64,000 nt of DNA from JAUYQR01 sp963822435 (GTDB taxonomy: Bacteria; Pseudomonadota; Alphaproteobacteria; Rhodobacterales; Rhodobacteraceae), in assembly GCA_963822435.1 (NCBI GenBank), contig CAWGHN010000004.1:434001-498000 (forward strand). The letters run 5' to 3'. This document shows, piece after piece, positions 8,663 to 18,245 of this stretch; positions within the stretch are counted from its first letter, which is position 1; each line of letters starts with the position of its first letter. A program made the translations under genes and the position numbers. The notes under the pieces are model-generated. The model was given only the letters and a program-made list of their open reading frames with translations. It had not been told where the DNA came from and ran no database searches.

Positions 8663-10108
8663 ATGCAGATACCGCCGGAAGCGTTTGTTCTGGGACCGCA
8701 AGGCTCTGGCACCTTGCAGCAGCGCATTCGCGGTATGGTTACGCAAGGCATCCTTGCGGGGCGGTTCAGGGCGGGGCAGCGGTTGCCGTCGTCGCGCGGG
8801 CTGGCCGGGCATCTGGGGATCAGCCGGATCACGGTGTCGCTGGCCTATGCCGATCTGGTCGCATCGGATTACCTGACGGCGCGGGGGCGGTCCGGGTATT
8901 TCGTGTCCGAGAACGCACCGAAGGCGGCGGAGTTTCCCGATGCAGGGCGCCGCGCCGATGCGGTGGATTTCGGCGCGCTGACCGGGCGGCGGTTCTCGAC
9001 CCTGGCCCGGGTGGCGCGGCCGCAGGACTGGGACAGCTTTCCCTATCCCTTCATCTACGGGCAGGCGGACCCCACGCTTTTTGACCATCAGAACTGGCGG
9101 CAGTGCGCGCTGCGCGCCTTGGGAAAGCGCGATTTCGCGGCGCTGACCTCGGACTACTATGAGCGCGACGATCCGTTGCTGGTGGCCGAACTGGTGCGCA
9201 CCATCCTGCCGCGTCGGGGCATCGCGGCGCGGGAGGATGAGGTCTTGTTGACCCTTGGCGCGCAGAACGCGTTGTGGATTGCGGCGACGATCCTGTTGGG
9301 CCCCGGTCGGCGGGCGGTGGTGGAAAACCCCGGCTATCCCGGCTGGCGCGGCATCCTGGCCGCCACCGGGGCCGAGGTGGTTCAGGTCGATGTCGACGAG
9401 GCCGGCCTTCCGCCCGAGCGGTTGCCGCGCGCGGACGTGGTCTTTGCCACGCCCTCGCACCAGTGCCCGACGAATGCGACGATGCCGATGGAGCGGCGTT
9501 TGGCGCTGCTGGCGGCGGCCAGACGTGACGGATTCGTCATCGTCGAGGATGACTACGAGTTCGAGATGAGCTTTCTGAAGCCGGTCGCACCCGCGCTGAA
9601 ATCGCTGGATGAGGACGGGCGGGTGATCCATGCCGGTTCGTTCTCGAAGTCGATGTTTCCGGGGCTGCGGCTGGGGTATCTGGTAGGCCCGGCCAGTTTC
9701 ATCGCCGAGGCGCGCGGCTTGCGGGCGACGATGTTGCGCCACCCACCGGGGCATATTCAGCGCGCGGTGGCGTATTTTCTGGCGCAGGGGCATTACGATG
9801 CCTTGGTAAACCGGATGAAGGGTGCGTTCCGGCGGCGGCGGCAGGTGATGGGCGAAGCGATTGCGGCAGAAGGGCTGGAGGTCGCGGGGCAGGGCGGCTT
9901 TGGCGGGTCGTCGTTCTGGATGCGCGCGCCCGAGGGCGTGGACACCGAAGAATTGGCGCTGCGGTTGCGGGCGGACGGCGTGCTGATCGAGCCGGGGCGG
10001 GCGTTTTTTGCTGGCGCGGGGGCGCGGAATTTCTACCGGCTGGCCTATTCGTCGATCGCGCCGCAGAAGATACCGGAGGGAATTGCACGGATTGCCCGCG
10101 CGCTGTGA
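8663..10108 (+). CDS. tauR: TauR, MocR/GntR-type transcriptional activator of taurine genes
   Basis: A 481-residue MocR-family regulator. A GntR winged-helix domain (about 15-85, with LPSSRGLAGHLGISRITV as recognition region) is fused to an aminotransferase-like domain (about 110-475). The PLP lysine sits in GSFSKSMFPGLRLGY (Lys329). TauR activates tpa and xsc in response to taurine in related bacteria. Its position between tpa and xsc, with matching repeat boxes upstream of both, supports the name. The ATG at 8663 matches family N-termini (MQIPPEAFVL). Confidence 0.92.
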   Translation: MQIPPEAFVLGPQGSGTLQQRIRGMVTQGILAGRFRAGQRLPSSRGLAGHLGISRITVSLAYADLVASDYLTARGRSGYFVSENAPKAAEFPDAGRRADAVDFGALTGRRFSTLARVARPQDWDSFPYPFIYGQADPTLFDHQNWRQCALRALGKRDFAALTSDYYERDDPLLVAELVRTILPRRGIAAREDEVLLTLGAQNALWIAATILLGPGRRAVVENPGYPGWRGILAATGAEVVQVDVDEAGLPPERLPRADVVFATPSHQCPTNATMPMERRLALLAAARRDGFVIVEDDYEFEMSFLKPVAPALKSLDEDGRVIHAGSFSKSMFPGLRLGYLVGPASFIAEARGLRATMLRHPPGHIQRAVAYFLAQGHYDALVNRMKGAFRRRRQVMGEAIAAEGLEVAGQGGFGGSSFWMRAPEGVDTEELALRLRADGVLIEPGRAFFAGAGARNFYRLAYSSIAPQKIPEGIARIARAL

Positions 10109-10114
10109 TAGGCC

Positions 10115-10170
10115 GCCGGGGGCGCTTCGCCCCCCGGACCCCCCGAGGATATTTGCGGACAGATGAAGGG
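10115..10170 (+). repeat. REP-like element, copy A (GC hairpin followed by GAGGATATTT...GACAGATGAA)
   Basis: A GC hairpin, CCGGGGGCG (10116-10124) with CGCCCCCCGG (10128-10137), is followed by ACCCCCCGAGGATATTT and GGACAGATGAAGG. It lies immediately after tauR and before xsc. Three further copies occur in the window (35555-35605, 39341-39380, 40722-40775). From memory, this kind of element is widespread in Rhodobacteraceae genomes, usually next to gene ends. Confidence 0.75.
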
Positions 10171-10178
10171 GCGGTTTT

Positions 10179-10212
10179 CTGGCTATACAGGGGTGGTCGC
10201 GCTGGCCCTAAG
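10179..10212 (+). promoter_or_regulatory. Putative TauR binding region upstream of xsc (direct-repeat pair)
   Basis: CTGGCTATAC (10179-10188) and CTGGCCCTAA (10202-10211) start 23 bp apart. Aligned with the tpa upstream region, the shared pattern is CTGGC-N2-TA, then 15 variable bases, then TGG(A/C)CCTAAG. The second box differs by one base from the recalled TauR repeat CTGGACYTAA. It lies about 55-85 bp before the xsc start, suitable for activation. Confidence 0.55.
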
Positions 10213-10264
10213 CTCAATGTTCGACCGGTTGTAGAAATGCCGGCAACGCAAGGGGAGTTTTGCC

Positions 10265-12041
10265 ATGAAGATGACCACCGAAGAAGCCTTTGTGAAGGTG
10301 CTGCAGCGGCACGGGATCGAACATGCTTTCGGGATCATCGGGTCGGCGTTCATGCCGATCTCGGACCTTTTCCCAAAGGCGGGGATCACCTTCTGGGACT
10401 GCGCGCACGAAGGCTCGGGCGGGATGATGGCGGACGGGTTCACCCGCGCCTCTGGCCGGATGAGCATGATGATCGCGCAGAACGGGCCGGGGATTACCAA
10501 CTTCGTCACGGCGGTCAAGACGGCCTACTGGAACCACACGCCCTTGTTGCTGGTGACACCGCAGGCGGCGAACAAGACCATCGGGATGGGCGGGTTTCAG
10601 GAAGTGGAGCAGATGGCGCTCTTTCAGGACATGGTCGCCTATCAGGAAGAGGTGCGCGATCCGTCCCGCGTGGCCGAGGTTCTGAACCGCTGCATCCTGA
10701 ACGCCAAGCGGATGAGCGCGCCGGTGCAGATCAACATGCCGCGTGATTACTGGACGCAGGTGATCGACATCGAGCTTCCGGCGATTGTGGAGTTCGAGCG
10801 GCCTTCGGGTGGGGAGGCGGCGATCCAGGCGGCGGCGGACCTTTTGTCATCGGCGACGTTTCCGGTGATTTTGAATGGAGCGGGCGTGGTGATCGGCGGG
10901 GCGATTCCCGCCTCGATGCGGCTGGCGGAGCGTCTGGATGCGCCGGTTTGTGTCGGCTACCAGCACAATGACGCGTTTCCGGGCAGCCATCCGCTGTTTG
11001 CAGGCCCCTTGGGCTACAATGGGTCGAAGGCCGCGATGGAGTTGATTTCGCAGGCAGATGTGGTATTCTGTTTGGGTACCCGGCTGAACCCGTTTTCAAC
11101 GCTTCCGGGATACGCGCTGGACTACTGGCCGCGTGAGGCCAAGATCATCCAAGTCGACATCAACCCGGATCGGATCGGGCTGACGAAGAAGGTCACTGTC
11201 GGTATTGTCGGCGACGCTGCAAAGGTCGCCGAGGCGGTTTTGGCGCGATTGGCCTCTACCGCAGGTGATCATGCGCGGGCGGAACGCAAGGCGAAAATCG
11301 CGCAGACCAAATCGGCTTGGGCGCAGGCGCTGTCGTCGATGGATCATGAAGACGATGATCCGGGCACGACGTGGAACAGCCGCGCGCGGGCGGACAAGCC
11401 GGAGTGGATGAGCCCGCGGATGGCGTGGCGGGCGATCCAGTCGGCGCTGCCGCGGGATGCGATCATCTCGTCCGATATCGGGAACAACTGCGCGATCGGC
11501 AATGCCTATCCGACCTTCGAGGCGGGGCGGAAGTATCTGGCGCCGGGGTTGTTCGGGCCCTGCGGCTATGGTCTGCCGTCGATTGTAGGGGCCAAGATCG
11601 GCTGCCCGGATACTCCGGTCGTGGGCTTTGCCGGGGACGGGGCGTTCGGGATTGCGGTGACGGAACTGACCGCGATCGGGCGGCCGGAGTGGCCGGCGAT
11701 CACGATGGTGGTGTTCCGCAACTATCAGTGGGGGGCGGAGAAGCGCAATTCGACGTTGTGGTATGACGACAACTTTGTCGGCACCGAGCTGGACACTCAG
11801 GTCAGCTATGCCGGGATCGCGCGGGCTTGCGGGTTGCAGGGTGTGCAGGCGCGGACGATGGACGAATTGCGCGACGCGCTGGCAAAGGCGGTCGACCGAC
11901 CAGATGAACCATGGCAAGACCACGCTGATCGAGGCGCTGATCAACCAGGAGCTGGGCGAGCCGTTCCGGCGCGATGCGATGAAGAAACCGGTCGAGGTGG
12001 CGGGGATTTCCAAGGCGGACATGCGGCGGCAGACGGTGTGA
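10265..12041 (+). CDS. xsc: Sulfoacetaldehyde acetyltransferase (frameshifted near 11897)
   Basis: Thiamine-diphosphate enzyme that converts sulfoacetaldehyde plus phosphate to sulfite and acetyl phosphate. The ThDP glutamate is in WDCAHEG (Glu49) and the metal-binding GDG is in GFAGDGAFG (about residue 458). As read, an extra C at 11896/11897 (gtcgac-c-gaccag) puts the last ~47 codons in another frame. Removing it restores a 591-residue protein ending GKTTLIEALINQEL..., GISKADMRRQTV, with the stop at 12039-12041 overlapping the next start (TGATG). Without correction the frame reads on into the permease gene as one 838-codon ORF. AAGGGGAG precedes the start. Confidence 0.9.
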
Positions 12042-12781
12042 TGCCGTTTGACCTTGGGCCTCTGGCGCTGGTGTGGATGGCGGTGGCGATCCTCGTCGCC
12101 GCCTTTGTCCGGGGGTATTCGGGGTTCGGGTATTCGGCGATGGTCATCGCTGCCTCCAGCATTGTCACCAATCCGCTGAATTTCGTCGCGGTTGTTGTCA
12201 TTTTGGAAACGGCAATGTCGCTGCAGGCGGCGAAGGGCGCGGGGCCGGATGTCGATTGGCGGCGGGTCTGGCTTCTGCTTGCGGGGGCGGCCATTGGCCT
12301 GCCTCTGGGGCTGTGGGTTCTGACGGGTGTCAGCGAAGATGCGGCGCGGGCGGCGATTTCCGGCTATGTGCTGCTGATGTGCGTGATCCTGCTGGCCGGG
12401 TGGCGGCTGACGGCGGAGGTGCGGGGCCTGCCGAATGCGGTGGCGGGCGTTGTGTCGGGGCTGGCCAATGCGCCGGGCATGGGCGGTCTGCCAGTGGCGG
12501 CGTTCTTTGCGGCGCAGCCGATGCAGGCCAACGTGTTTCGCGCCACTCTGATCGCCTATTTCCCGCTGCTCGACCTGTATTCGGCGCCGCTTTACTGGTG
12601 GGCAGGGCTGGTGACGTGGGATACGCTCTGGGCCTCGCTGATCGCGCTGCCGCTGACATTCTTGGGCAACTGGCTGGGTGGGCGGCATTTCTTTTCCACC
12701 GATCCGCAGGAGTTCCGGCGCTTTGCCATCCTGCTTTTGGCGGGGTTGGCGGCACTTGGGCTGGTCAAGGCGGTGATCTGA
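12041..12781 (+). CDS. TauE/SafE (TSUP) family membrane permease
   Basis: A 246-residue integral membrane protein with about seven to eight hydrophobic helices (MPFDLGPLALVWMAVAILV at the start). It contains GYSGFGYSAM and VVSGLANAPGMGGLPVA, the two small-residue-rich repeats typical of TauE/SafE transporters. Its place between xsc and the sulfite dehydrogenase genes suggests export of a sulfur oxyanion such as sulfite or sulfate; direction and substrate are inferred. Its ATG overlaps the xsc stop (TGATG), and it ends directly before ackA. Confidence 0.85.
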   Translation: MPFDLGPLALVWMAVAILVAAFVRGYSGFGYSAMVIAASSIVTNPLNFVAVVVILETAMSLQAAKGAGPDVDWRRVWLLLAGAAIGLPLGLWVLTGVSEDAARAAISGYVLLMCVILLAGWRLTAEVRGLPNAVAGVVSGLANAPGMGGLPVAAFFAAQPMQANVFRATLIAYFPLLDLYSAPLYWWAGLVTWDTLWASLIALPLTFLGNWLGGRHFFSTDPQEFRRFAILLLAGLAALGLVKAVI

Positions 12782-13849
12782 ATGTGGCTGATCGTCAACT
12801 CGGGCTCGTCTTCGGTGAAGTTGGCGGTGTTCGACCGGGGTCTGGCCGAGGTGGCGCGGGCGAGCGTTGAAAACATCGCGCCGGGGGGACATGCGGCGGC
12901 GCTGACGATGGGATTGCGCAAGGCAGGGGTTGCGGTCAGCGACCTTTTTGCCGCTGCGCACCGGGTGGTGCATGGCGGTTCGGCGTTCCGCGCCGCCTGC
13001 CGGGTGACGGGGGATGTGATGGCAGGCATCGAGGCCTGCGCGCCACTGGCCCCGCTGCACAATCCGGCGAATCTGATGGGGATACGGGCGCTTGCCGAGC
13101 TTGCGCCGGACCTGGCGCAATACGCATGTTTCGACACGGCGTTTCATGCCACGAACCCAGAGGTCGCCGTGACCTATGCGCTGCCGTTGGCAGAGCGGGA
13201 GCGGGGCATAAGGCGCTATGGCTTTCACGGCATCAGCTATGCGGCGTTGCTGCGGGTGCTGGGCGGGCGTCATGCGGCGCCGAGGCGGTTGCTTGCGTGC
13301 CATCTGGGCAACGGCGCGTCGCTTTGCGCGATACTGGACGGGCAATCGGTGGCGACCACGATGGGGTATTCGCCGCTGGACGGGCTGACGATGGGCACGC
13401 GGACCGGGTCGATCGACGGCAACGCGGTGCTGTGTCTGGCCGAGGTGCATGGCATCGAGGGCGCCGCACGCATCCTGAACCGTGAAAGCGGCCTGCTGGC
13501 CTTGGGTGGCACCAACGACATGCGCCTGCTTGCGCCCGAGTCCTTTGCGGTAGAGCATTTCATCTATTGGGCGGTGCGTCATGCCGGCAGCATGGTGGCC
13601 GCGATGGGCGGGCTGGATGCGGTGGTCTTCACCGGCGGGATCGGAGAGAATGATGCCGCGGTAAGGCTTGGGATTGCGCGCGGCCTGTCCTACCTTGGCG
13701 CGGTTGTGGACGAGGCGGCAAACGCGAAGAACGAGGCCGTGTTGCAAGGGGCGGCATCGACTGTCGCGATCTGGACAGTTCCTGCCGACGAAGAGCGCCA
13801 GATTGCGCTGGAGGCGTCGGTCGTACGGGCGGGGGAGGGGCGGATATGA
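12782..13849 (+). CDS. ackA: Acetate kinase
   Basis: A 355-residue kinase of the ASKHA fold converting acetyl phosphate plus ADP to acetate plus ATP. Family landmarks are NSGSSSVKLAVF at the N-terminus, HRVVHGG, FDTAFHATNP, RRYGFHGISY, HLGNGAS, GYSPLDGLTMGTRTG and FTGGIGEN. It is shorter than the common ~400-residue enzymes but no core motif is missing. It follows the TSUP gene with no gap and overlaps soeA by 4 bp (ATGA). In this operon it would use the acetyl phosphate made by Xsc; no phosphotransacetylase gene is present in the window. Confidence 0.93.
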   Translation: MWLIVNSGSSSVKLAVFDRGLAEVARASVENIAPGGHAAALTMGLRKAGVAVSDLFAAAHRVVHGGSAFRAACRVTGDVMAGIEACAPLAPLHNPANLMGIRALAELAPDLAQYACFDTAFHATNPEVAVTYALPLAERERGIRRYGFHGISYAALLRVLGGRHAAPRRLLACHLGNGASLCAILDGQSVATTMGYSPLDGLTMGTRTGSIDGNAVLCLAEVHGIEGAARILNRESGLLALGGTNDMRLLAPESFAVEHFIYWAVRHAGSMVAAMGGLDAVVFTGGIGENDAAVRLGIARGLSYLGAVVDEAANAKNEAVLQGAASTVAIWTVPADEERQIALEASVVRAGEGRI

Positions 13850-16638
13850 CGGTGCAGCCAAGGATCGACCTGTCGCCGCCGGTGTCGGATGAGGTGCGCA
13901 AGACCACCTGCTACATGTGCGCCTGCCGCTGCGGGATCAACGTGCATCTGAAGGAAGGCCGGGTGTCCTATATCGAGGGTAACCGCGACCATCCGGTGAA
14001 CAAGGGCGTGCTGTGCGCCAAGGGCGCGTCAGGGATCATGCAGATCACAGCGCCATCCCGGCTGCGCGCGCCGTTGCGGCGGGTCGGGCCAAGGGGATCG
14101 GGCGCGTTCGAGGAGATATCCTGGGACGAGGCTTTGGACATGGCGGTGTCATGGATGAAGCCCTTGCGGGAAACCGCGCCGGAAAAGCTTGCGTTCTTTA
14201 CCGGGCGCGACCAGTCCCAATCCCTGACCGGGTGGTGGGCGCAGGCGTTCGGCACGCCGAATTATGCAGCCCACGGCGGGTTCTGTTCGGTGAACATGGC
14301 GGCGGCAGGGATTTACACCATCGGTGGCGCGTTCTGGGAATTCGGCCAGCCGGATTGGGAGCATACCAAGCTGTTCGTGATGTTCGGCGTGGCAGAAGAT
14401 CATGACAGCAACCCGATCAAGATCGGTCTTGGGCGGCTGAAGGAACGCGGCGCGCGGGTGATCTCGGTCAACCCGATCCGTACCGGGTATTCGGCGGTGG
14501 CCGATGACTGGATCGGGATCACGCCCGGCACGGACGGGTTGCTGATCCTGAGCCTGATCCATTGCCTTCTGGAGGCCGGGAAGATCGATCTGCGCTATCT
14601 GGCGGAGTTCACCAACGCGGGGCTATTGGTGAACGCGGCCGAGGGGCCGGAAAAGGGGCTGTTCGCGCGCAATGCCGAAAGCCAGCCCTTCGTGATCGAC
14701 AAGCGGACGCAGCATCCCGCCCCGTGGGATGGCAAGGGCGTGGAGCCGGATCTGGGCGCGGTGTGGCACGGCAACCGGACGGTGTTTCAGCACATGGCCG
14801 AGACGTATCTGGCACCGGAGTATGCGCCTGAGGCGGTTGCGGGGCGGTGTGGGGTCAGCGCCTTGCGTATCCGGCAGTTGGCGGCGGAACTGGCAGAGGT
14901 GGCTTTCGATCAGGCGATCGTGCTGGACCAGCCGTGGACCGATTTTCGCGGCAACGAGCATCCGAACATGCTGGGGCGGCCAGTCAGTTTTCACGCGATG
15001 CGGGGGATTTCGGCGCATTCCAACGGCTTTCAGACCGCGCGGGCGCTGCATCTGTTGCAGATCGTGCTTGGCACGGTGGAAGTGCCGGGCGGCTACCGGT
15101 TCAAGCCGCCATACCCCAAACCCGTCGAGGCGCATCCGACGCCGAACTTCGTGACCGCGCCTGGCAAGCCGCTGTCAGGCCCGCATCTGGGCTATGTGCG
15201 GGGGCCGGAGAACCTGTGCCTGCTGCCCGATGGCTCGCCTGCCCGGATCGACAAGGCGTTTTCGTGGGAAAACCCGTTCTCGGCGCATGGGATGATGCAT
15301 ATGGTCATCCCGAATGCCGTTGCGGGCGACCCGTACAAGATCGACACGCTGTTTTTGTACATGGCGAATATGGCGTGGAATTCGTCGATGAACACCGCCG
15401 CCGTGATGGAGATGCTGACGGCGAAGGAGGGCGACGACTATGTGATCCCGCGGATCATCTATTCGGATGCCTACGCCTCGGAAATGGTGGCCTATGCCGA
15501 CCTGATCCTGCCGGACACGACCTATCTGGAACGCCACGATTGCATCAGCCTGCTGGACCGCCCGATATCCGAGCCGGATGCGGCGGGCGACAGCATCCGC
15601 TGGCCGGTGGTGGAGCCGGACCGGCCCGGTCATGCAGGCGTGCGGGGGTTCCAGTCGGTGCTTCTGGACCTTGGCGCAAGGCTTGGGTTGCCGGGGATGG
15701 TGAACGAGGACGGGACGGCGAAGTTCAAGGACTACGCCGATTACATCGTCAGCCACCAGCGGCGTCCGGGGGTGGGGCCGCTGATCGGGTTCCGTGGCAA
15801 CGGCGAGGATGTCGGGCGGGGTGCGCCGAACATGGGCCAGTTGGACCGCTATATCGAGAACGGCGGGTTCTTTCAGGCGCATGTGCCGGAGGGTGCGCTG
15901 TACTACAAGCCGTGGAACAAGGCGTATCAGGACTGGGCGGTGGCGACCTCGTTTTATGAGGCACCGCAGCCCTATCTGTTCAACATCTGGTCCGAGCCGA
16001 TGCGGAAGTTCCAGCTGGCCGCCGAAGGGCATGGCGCCATCCAGCCGCCCGATCACCTGCGCGAACGGTTGAAGCAGGCGATGCACCCGTTGCCGATCTG
16101 GTATCCTCCGTTCGGCGAGGCGGAGTCCGCGGGATGGGGGTATCCGATCCATGCGCTGACGCAGCGGCCGATGGACATGTATCATTCGTGGGGGTCGCAG
16201 AACGCGTGGCTGCGCCAGATCAGGGGCAAGAACTTCCTCTATCTGCCGACCAAGATATGGGAGGCGCATGGCTTCCAGCCGGGCGATTACGCGCGGGTCT
16301 CTTCTCCGAATGGCGGGATAACGGTGCCGGTCGCGCATATGGCGGCGCTGAATGAAAACACCGTCTGGACATGGAACGCGATCGGAAAGCGCAAGGGGGC
16401 CTGGGCGCTGGCCGACGATGCGCCGGAGGCGGTGGAGGGGTTCTTGTTGAACCATCTGATTTCCGAACTGCTACCCGCAAAGGGCGATGGCCTGCGCTAT
16501 TCCAACTCCGATCCGGTAACGGGGCAGGCGGCGTGGTTCGATCTGAAGGTGCGGATCGAGCGGGTGGGGCCGAAGGATCATGCGGAACCGGCCTTTCCGC
16601 CGATCCCGCGTGTGGTGCCGGAAGGGACGAGCCGATGA
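13846..16638 (+). CDS. soeA: Sulfite dehydrogenase (quinone), molybdopterin catalytic subunit SoeA
   Basis: A 930-residue bis-MGD molybdoenzyme of the DMSO reductase superfamily. The N-terminal [4Fe-4S] motif is Cys22-x2-Cys25-x3-Cys29-x27-Cys57. Molybdopterin oxidoreductase domains follow (GRDQSQSLTGWW, FGVAEDHDSNP), and a dinucleotide-binding domain lies near the C-terminus (GSQNAWLRQI). No twin-arginine signal is present, which fits the cytoplasm-facing SoeABC enzyme rather than periplasmic relatives. The gene order soeA-soeB-soeC downstream of xsc supports sulfite oxidation to sulfate (or an APS-free equivalent) with electrons to quinone. ATGA overlaps join it to ackA and soeB. Confidence 0.85.
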   Translation: MTVQPRIDLSPPVSDEVRKTTCYMCACRCGINVHLKEGRVSYIEGNRDHPVNKGVLCAKGASGIMQITAPSRLRAPLRRVGPRGSGAFEEISWDEALDMAVSWMKPLRETAPEKLAFFTGRDQSQSLTGWWAQAFGTPNYAAHGGFCSVNMAAAGIYTIGGAFWEFGQPDWEHTKLFVMFGVAEDHDSNPIKIGLGRLKERGARVISVNPIRTGYSAVADDWIGITPGTDGLLILSLIHCLLEAGKIDLRYLAEFTNAGLLVNAAEGPEKGLFARNAESQPFVIDKRTQHPAPWDGKGVEPDLGAVWHGNRTVFQHMAETYLAPEYAPEAVAGRCGVSALRIRQLAAELAEVAFDQAIVLDQPWTDFRGNEHPNMLGRPVSFHAMRGISAHSNGFQTARALHLLQIVLGTVEVPGGYRFKPPYPKPVEAHPTPNFVTAPGKPLSGPHLGYVRGPENLCLLPDGSPARIDKAFSWENPFSAHGMMHMVIPNAVAGDPYKIDTLFLYMANMAWNSSMNTAAVMEMLTAKEGDDYVIPRIIYSDAYASEMVAYADLILPDTTYLERHDCISLLDRPISEPDAAGDSIRWPVVEPDRPGHAGVRGFQSVLLDLGARLGLPGMVNEDGTAKFKDYADYIVSHQRRPGVGPLIGFRGNGEDVGRGAPNMGQLDRYIENGGFFQAHVPEGALYYKPWNKAYQDWAVATSFYEAPQPYLFNIWSEPMRKFQLAAEGHGAIQPPDHLRERLKQAMHPLPIWYPPFGEAESAGWGYPIHALTQRPMDMYHSWGSQNAWLRQIRGKNFLYLPTKIWEAHGFQPGDYARVSSPNGGITVPVAHMAALNENTVWTWNAIGKRKGAWALADDAPEAVEGFLLNHLISELLPAKGDGLRYSNSDPVTGQAAWFDLKVRIERVGPKDHAEPAFPPIPRVVPEGTSR

Positions 16639-17372
16639 CGATGTTGCCTGCGGCGACGCAAAAGAAACTGGGTCTGGTGATCGACCTGGATACCTGTGTG
16701 GGCTGTCATGCCTGCGTCACGGCCTGCAAGGGGTGGAACGATCAGGGCTATGGCGTGCCCTTGTCGGATCAGGACCCCTATGGGGCGAACCCGTCGGGCA
16801 CGTTCCTCAACCGGGTTCACAGCTATCAGGTGCAACCCGCTGACAGCGCGCCACAAATCATCAACTTCCCCCGGTCCTGCCTGCACTGCGAGGATGCACC
16901 TTGCGTGATCGTCTGCCCGACCGGTGCCAGCTACAAGCGGGCCGAGGACGGGATTGTTCTGGTCAACGAGGATGCCTGCATCGGCTGCGGCCTGTGCGCC
17001 TGGGCCTGCCCTTATGGTGCGCGCGAGATGGATGCGGATGCAGGTGTGATGAAGAAATGCACGCTGTGCGTCGACCGCATCTACAACGACAACCTGCCCG
17101 AGGAGGACCGCGAGCCTGCCTGCGTGCGCACCTGCCCGACCGGGGCGCGGCACTTTGGCGATCTGGGTGACCCGTCCTCGGCGGTGTCGAAGCTGGTGGC
17201 CGAGCGTGGCGGTTATGACCTGATGCCGGAGATGGGGACGAAGCCCACCAACAAATATCTGCCGCCAAGGAAGAAGGACCGCCCTGATCAGGCCAGCCTG
17301 CTGGCGCCGCTCCTGGACATCAAGGCCACCGGATTTGCCGGGTGGCTGGACAAGGTCTTGGGAAAAATCTGA
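16635..17372 (+). CDS. soeB: Sulfite dehydrogenase iron-sulfur subunit SoeB
   Basis: A 245-residue DmsB-type ferredoxin with four cysteine clusters. CVGCHACVTACK starts the first, CLHCEDAPCVIVCPTGA is the second, CIGCGLCAWACPYGA the third, and CTLC...PACVRTCPTGA completes the set, giving four [4Fe-4S] centres that pass electrons from SoeA to SoeC. The start at 16635 overlaps the soeA stop by 4 bp. It ends directly at the soeC start. Confidence 0.88.
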   Translation: MTMLPAATQKKLGLVIDLDTCVGCHACVTACKGWNDQGYGVPLSDQDPYGANPSGTFLNRVHSYQVQPADSAPQIINFPRSCLHCEDAPCVIVCPTGASYKRAEDGIVLVNEDACIGCGLCAWACPYGAREMDADAGVMKKCTLCVDRIYNDNLPEEDREPACVRTCPTGARHFGDLGDPSSAVSKLVAERGGYDLMPEMGTKPTNKYLPPRKKDRPDQASLLAPLLDIKATGFAGWLDKVLGKI

Positions 17373-18245
17373 ATGCATCCGGCACCTTCCGTCATCATCT
17401 TCACGGTTCTGTCCGGCCTTGGCTTTGGCTTTCTGGCCTTCATCGCGGCGGGCACGCTGCCGGTTTCGGGGTGGGCCGCTTTTGTGGTCTGGGCGATTGG
17501 CTATGCGCTGGCGGTGGGCGGGCTTTCCGCATCGACCTTTCACCTTGGCAACCCGCAGCGCGCGCTTCTGGCGTTCAGCCAGTGGCGCACAAGCTGGCTG
17601 AGCCGCGAGGCGTGGGCCTCGGTCATCACGCTGGTGTTGCTGGCACCGACGGCGCTGTCGGATTGGTTGGGGCTTGGGCTGCCGCGCGCAATGGGCTGGG
17701 TGGCGGCGGCGATGTGCGTGGTCTCGGTGATCGCCACCTCGATGATCTACGCGCAGATCAAGGCGGTGCCGCGCTGGAACCATTGGGTCACACCGGCGCT
17801 GTTCGTGGCGTTTTCGCTGACCGGCGGCGCGCTTTTGGCGGGGCAGATGCGAGCGGCCTTGGCGCTGTCACTGGTGCTGGCGCTGGTTCTGGTGCTGGCG
17901 TTCCGGCTGGGCGACCGGCAGTTCGCCGCGCGTGGCGCGACGCTTGGCACGGCAACCGGGCTGGACCGGATCGGTGCGCCCGAGGTCTTTGAATTGCCAC
18001 ACACCGGCGGCAACTACCTGCTGCGCGAGATGATTCATGTGGTTGGCCGCAAACATGCGCGGCGGCTGCGCCAGATTGCGGTGATCTTCGCGGCGGTTCT
18101 GCCGGTGCTGGTGCTGGCGGTTTTGCCGGTGCATATCGGCATCGTCGTGGCGGTGGCGCTGCATCTGGTGGGGGCGTTTGCGGCGCGGTGGTTGTTCTTT
18201 GCCGAGGCCGAGCATGTGGTGGGCCTTTATTACGGGATGCGGTGA
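17373..18245 (+). CDS. soeC: Sulfite dehydrogenase membrane anchor SoeC (DmsC family)
   Basis: A 290-residue protein with about eight membrane helices (first at MHPAPSVIIFTVLSGLGFGF), matching the DmsC/NrfD-like anchors that oxidise or reduce quinone. STFHLGNPQRALLAFSQWRTSW is characteristic of DmsC; it is given here in parts because the motif spans the first periplasmic loop. It abuts soeB upstream (no gap) and the mutase gene downstream, so it is cotranscribed with both. Confidence 0.85.
   Translation: MHPAPSVIIFTVLSGLGFGFLAFIAAGTLPVSGWAAFVVWAIGYALAVGGLSASTFHLGNPQRALLAFSQWRTSWLSREAWASVITLVLLAPTALSDWLGLGLPRAMGWVAAAMCVVSVIATSMIYAQIKAVPRWNHWVTPALFVAFSLTGGALLAGQMRAALALSLVLALVLVLAFRLGDRQFAARGATLGTATGLDRIGAPEVFELPHTGGNYLLREMIHVVGRKHARRLRQIAVIFAAVLPVLVLAVLPVHIGIVVAVALHLVGAFAARWLFFAEAEHVVGLYYGMR

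Noticed and set aside
10265..12781. A single 838-codon Xsc-permease fusion protein
   Set aside because: The expected Xsc C-terminus is present in the +1 frame, and the permease has its own ATG overlapping the corrected xsc stop, so two separate genes are far more likely.
11096..13861. 921-codon open frame antisense to xsc, TSUP and ackA
   Set aside because: Arg/Pro/His-rich translation with no domain; the plus strand carries clear genes.
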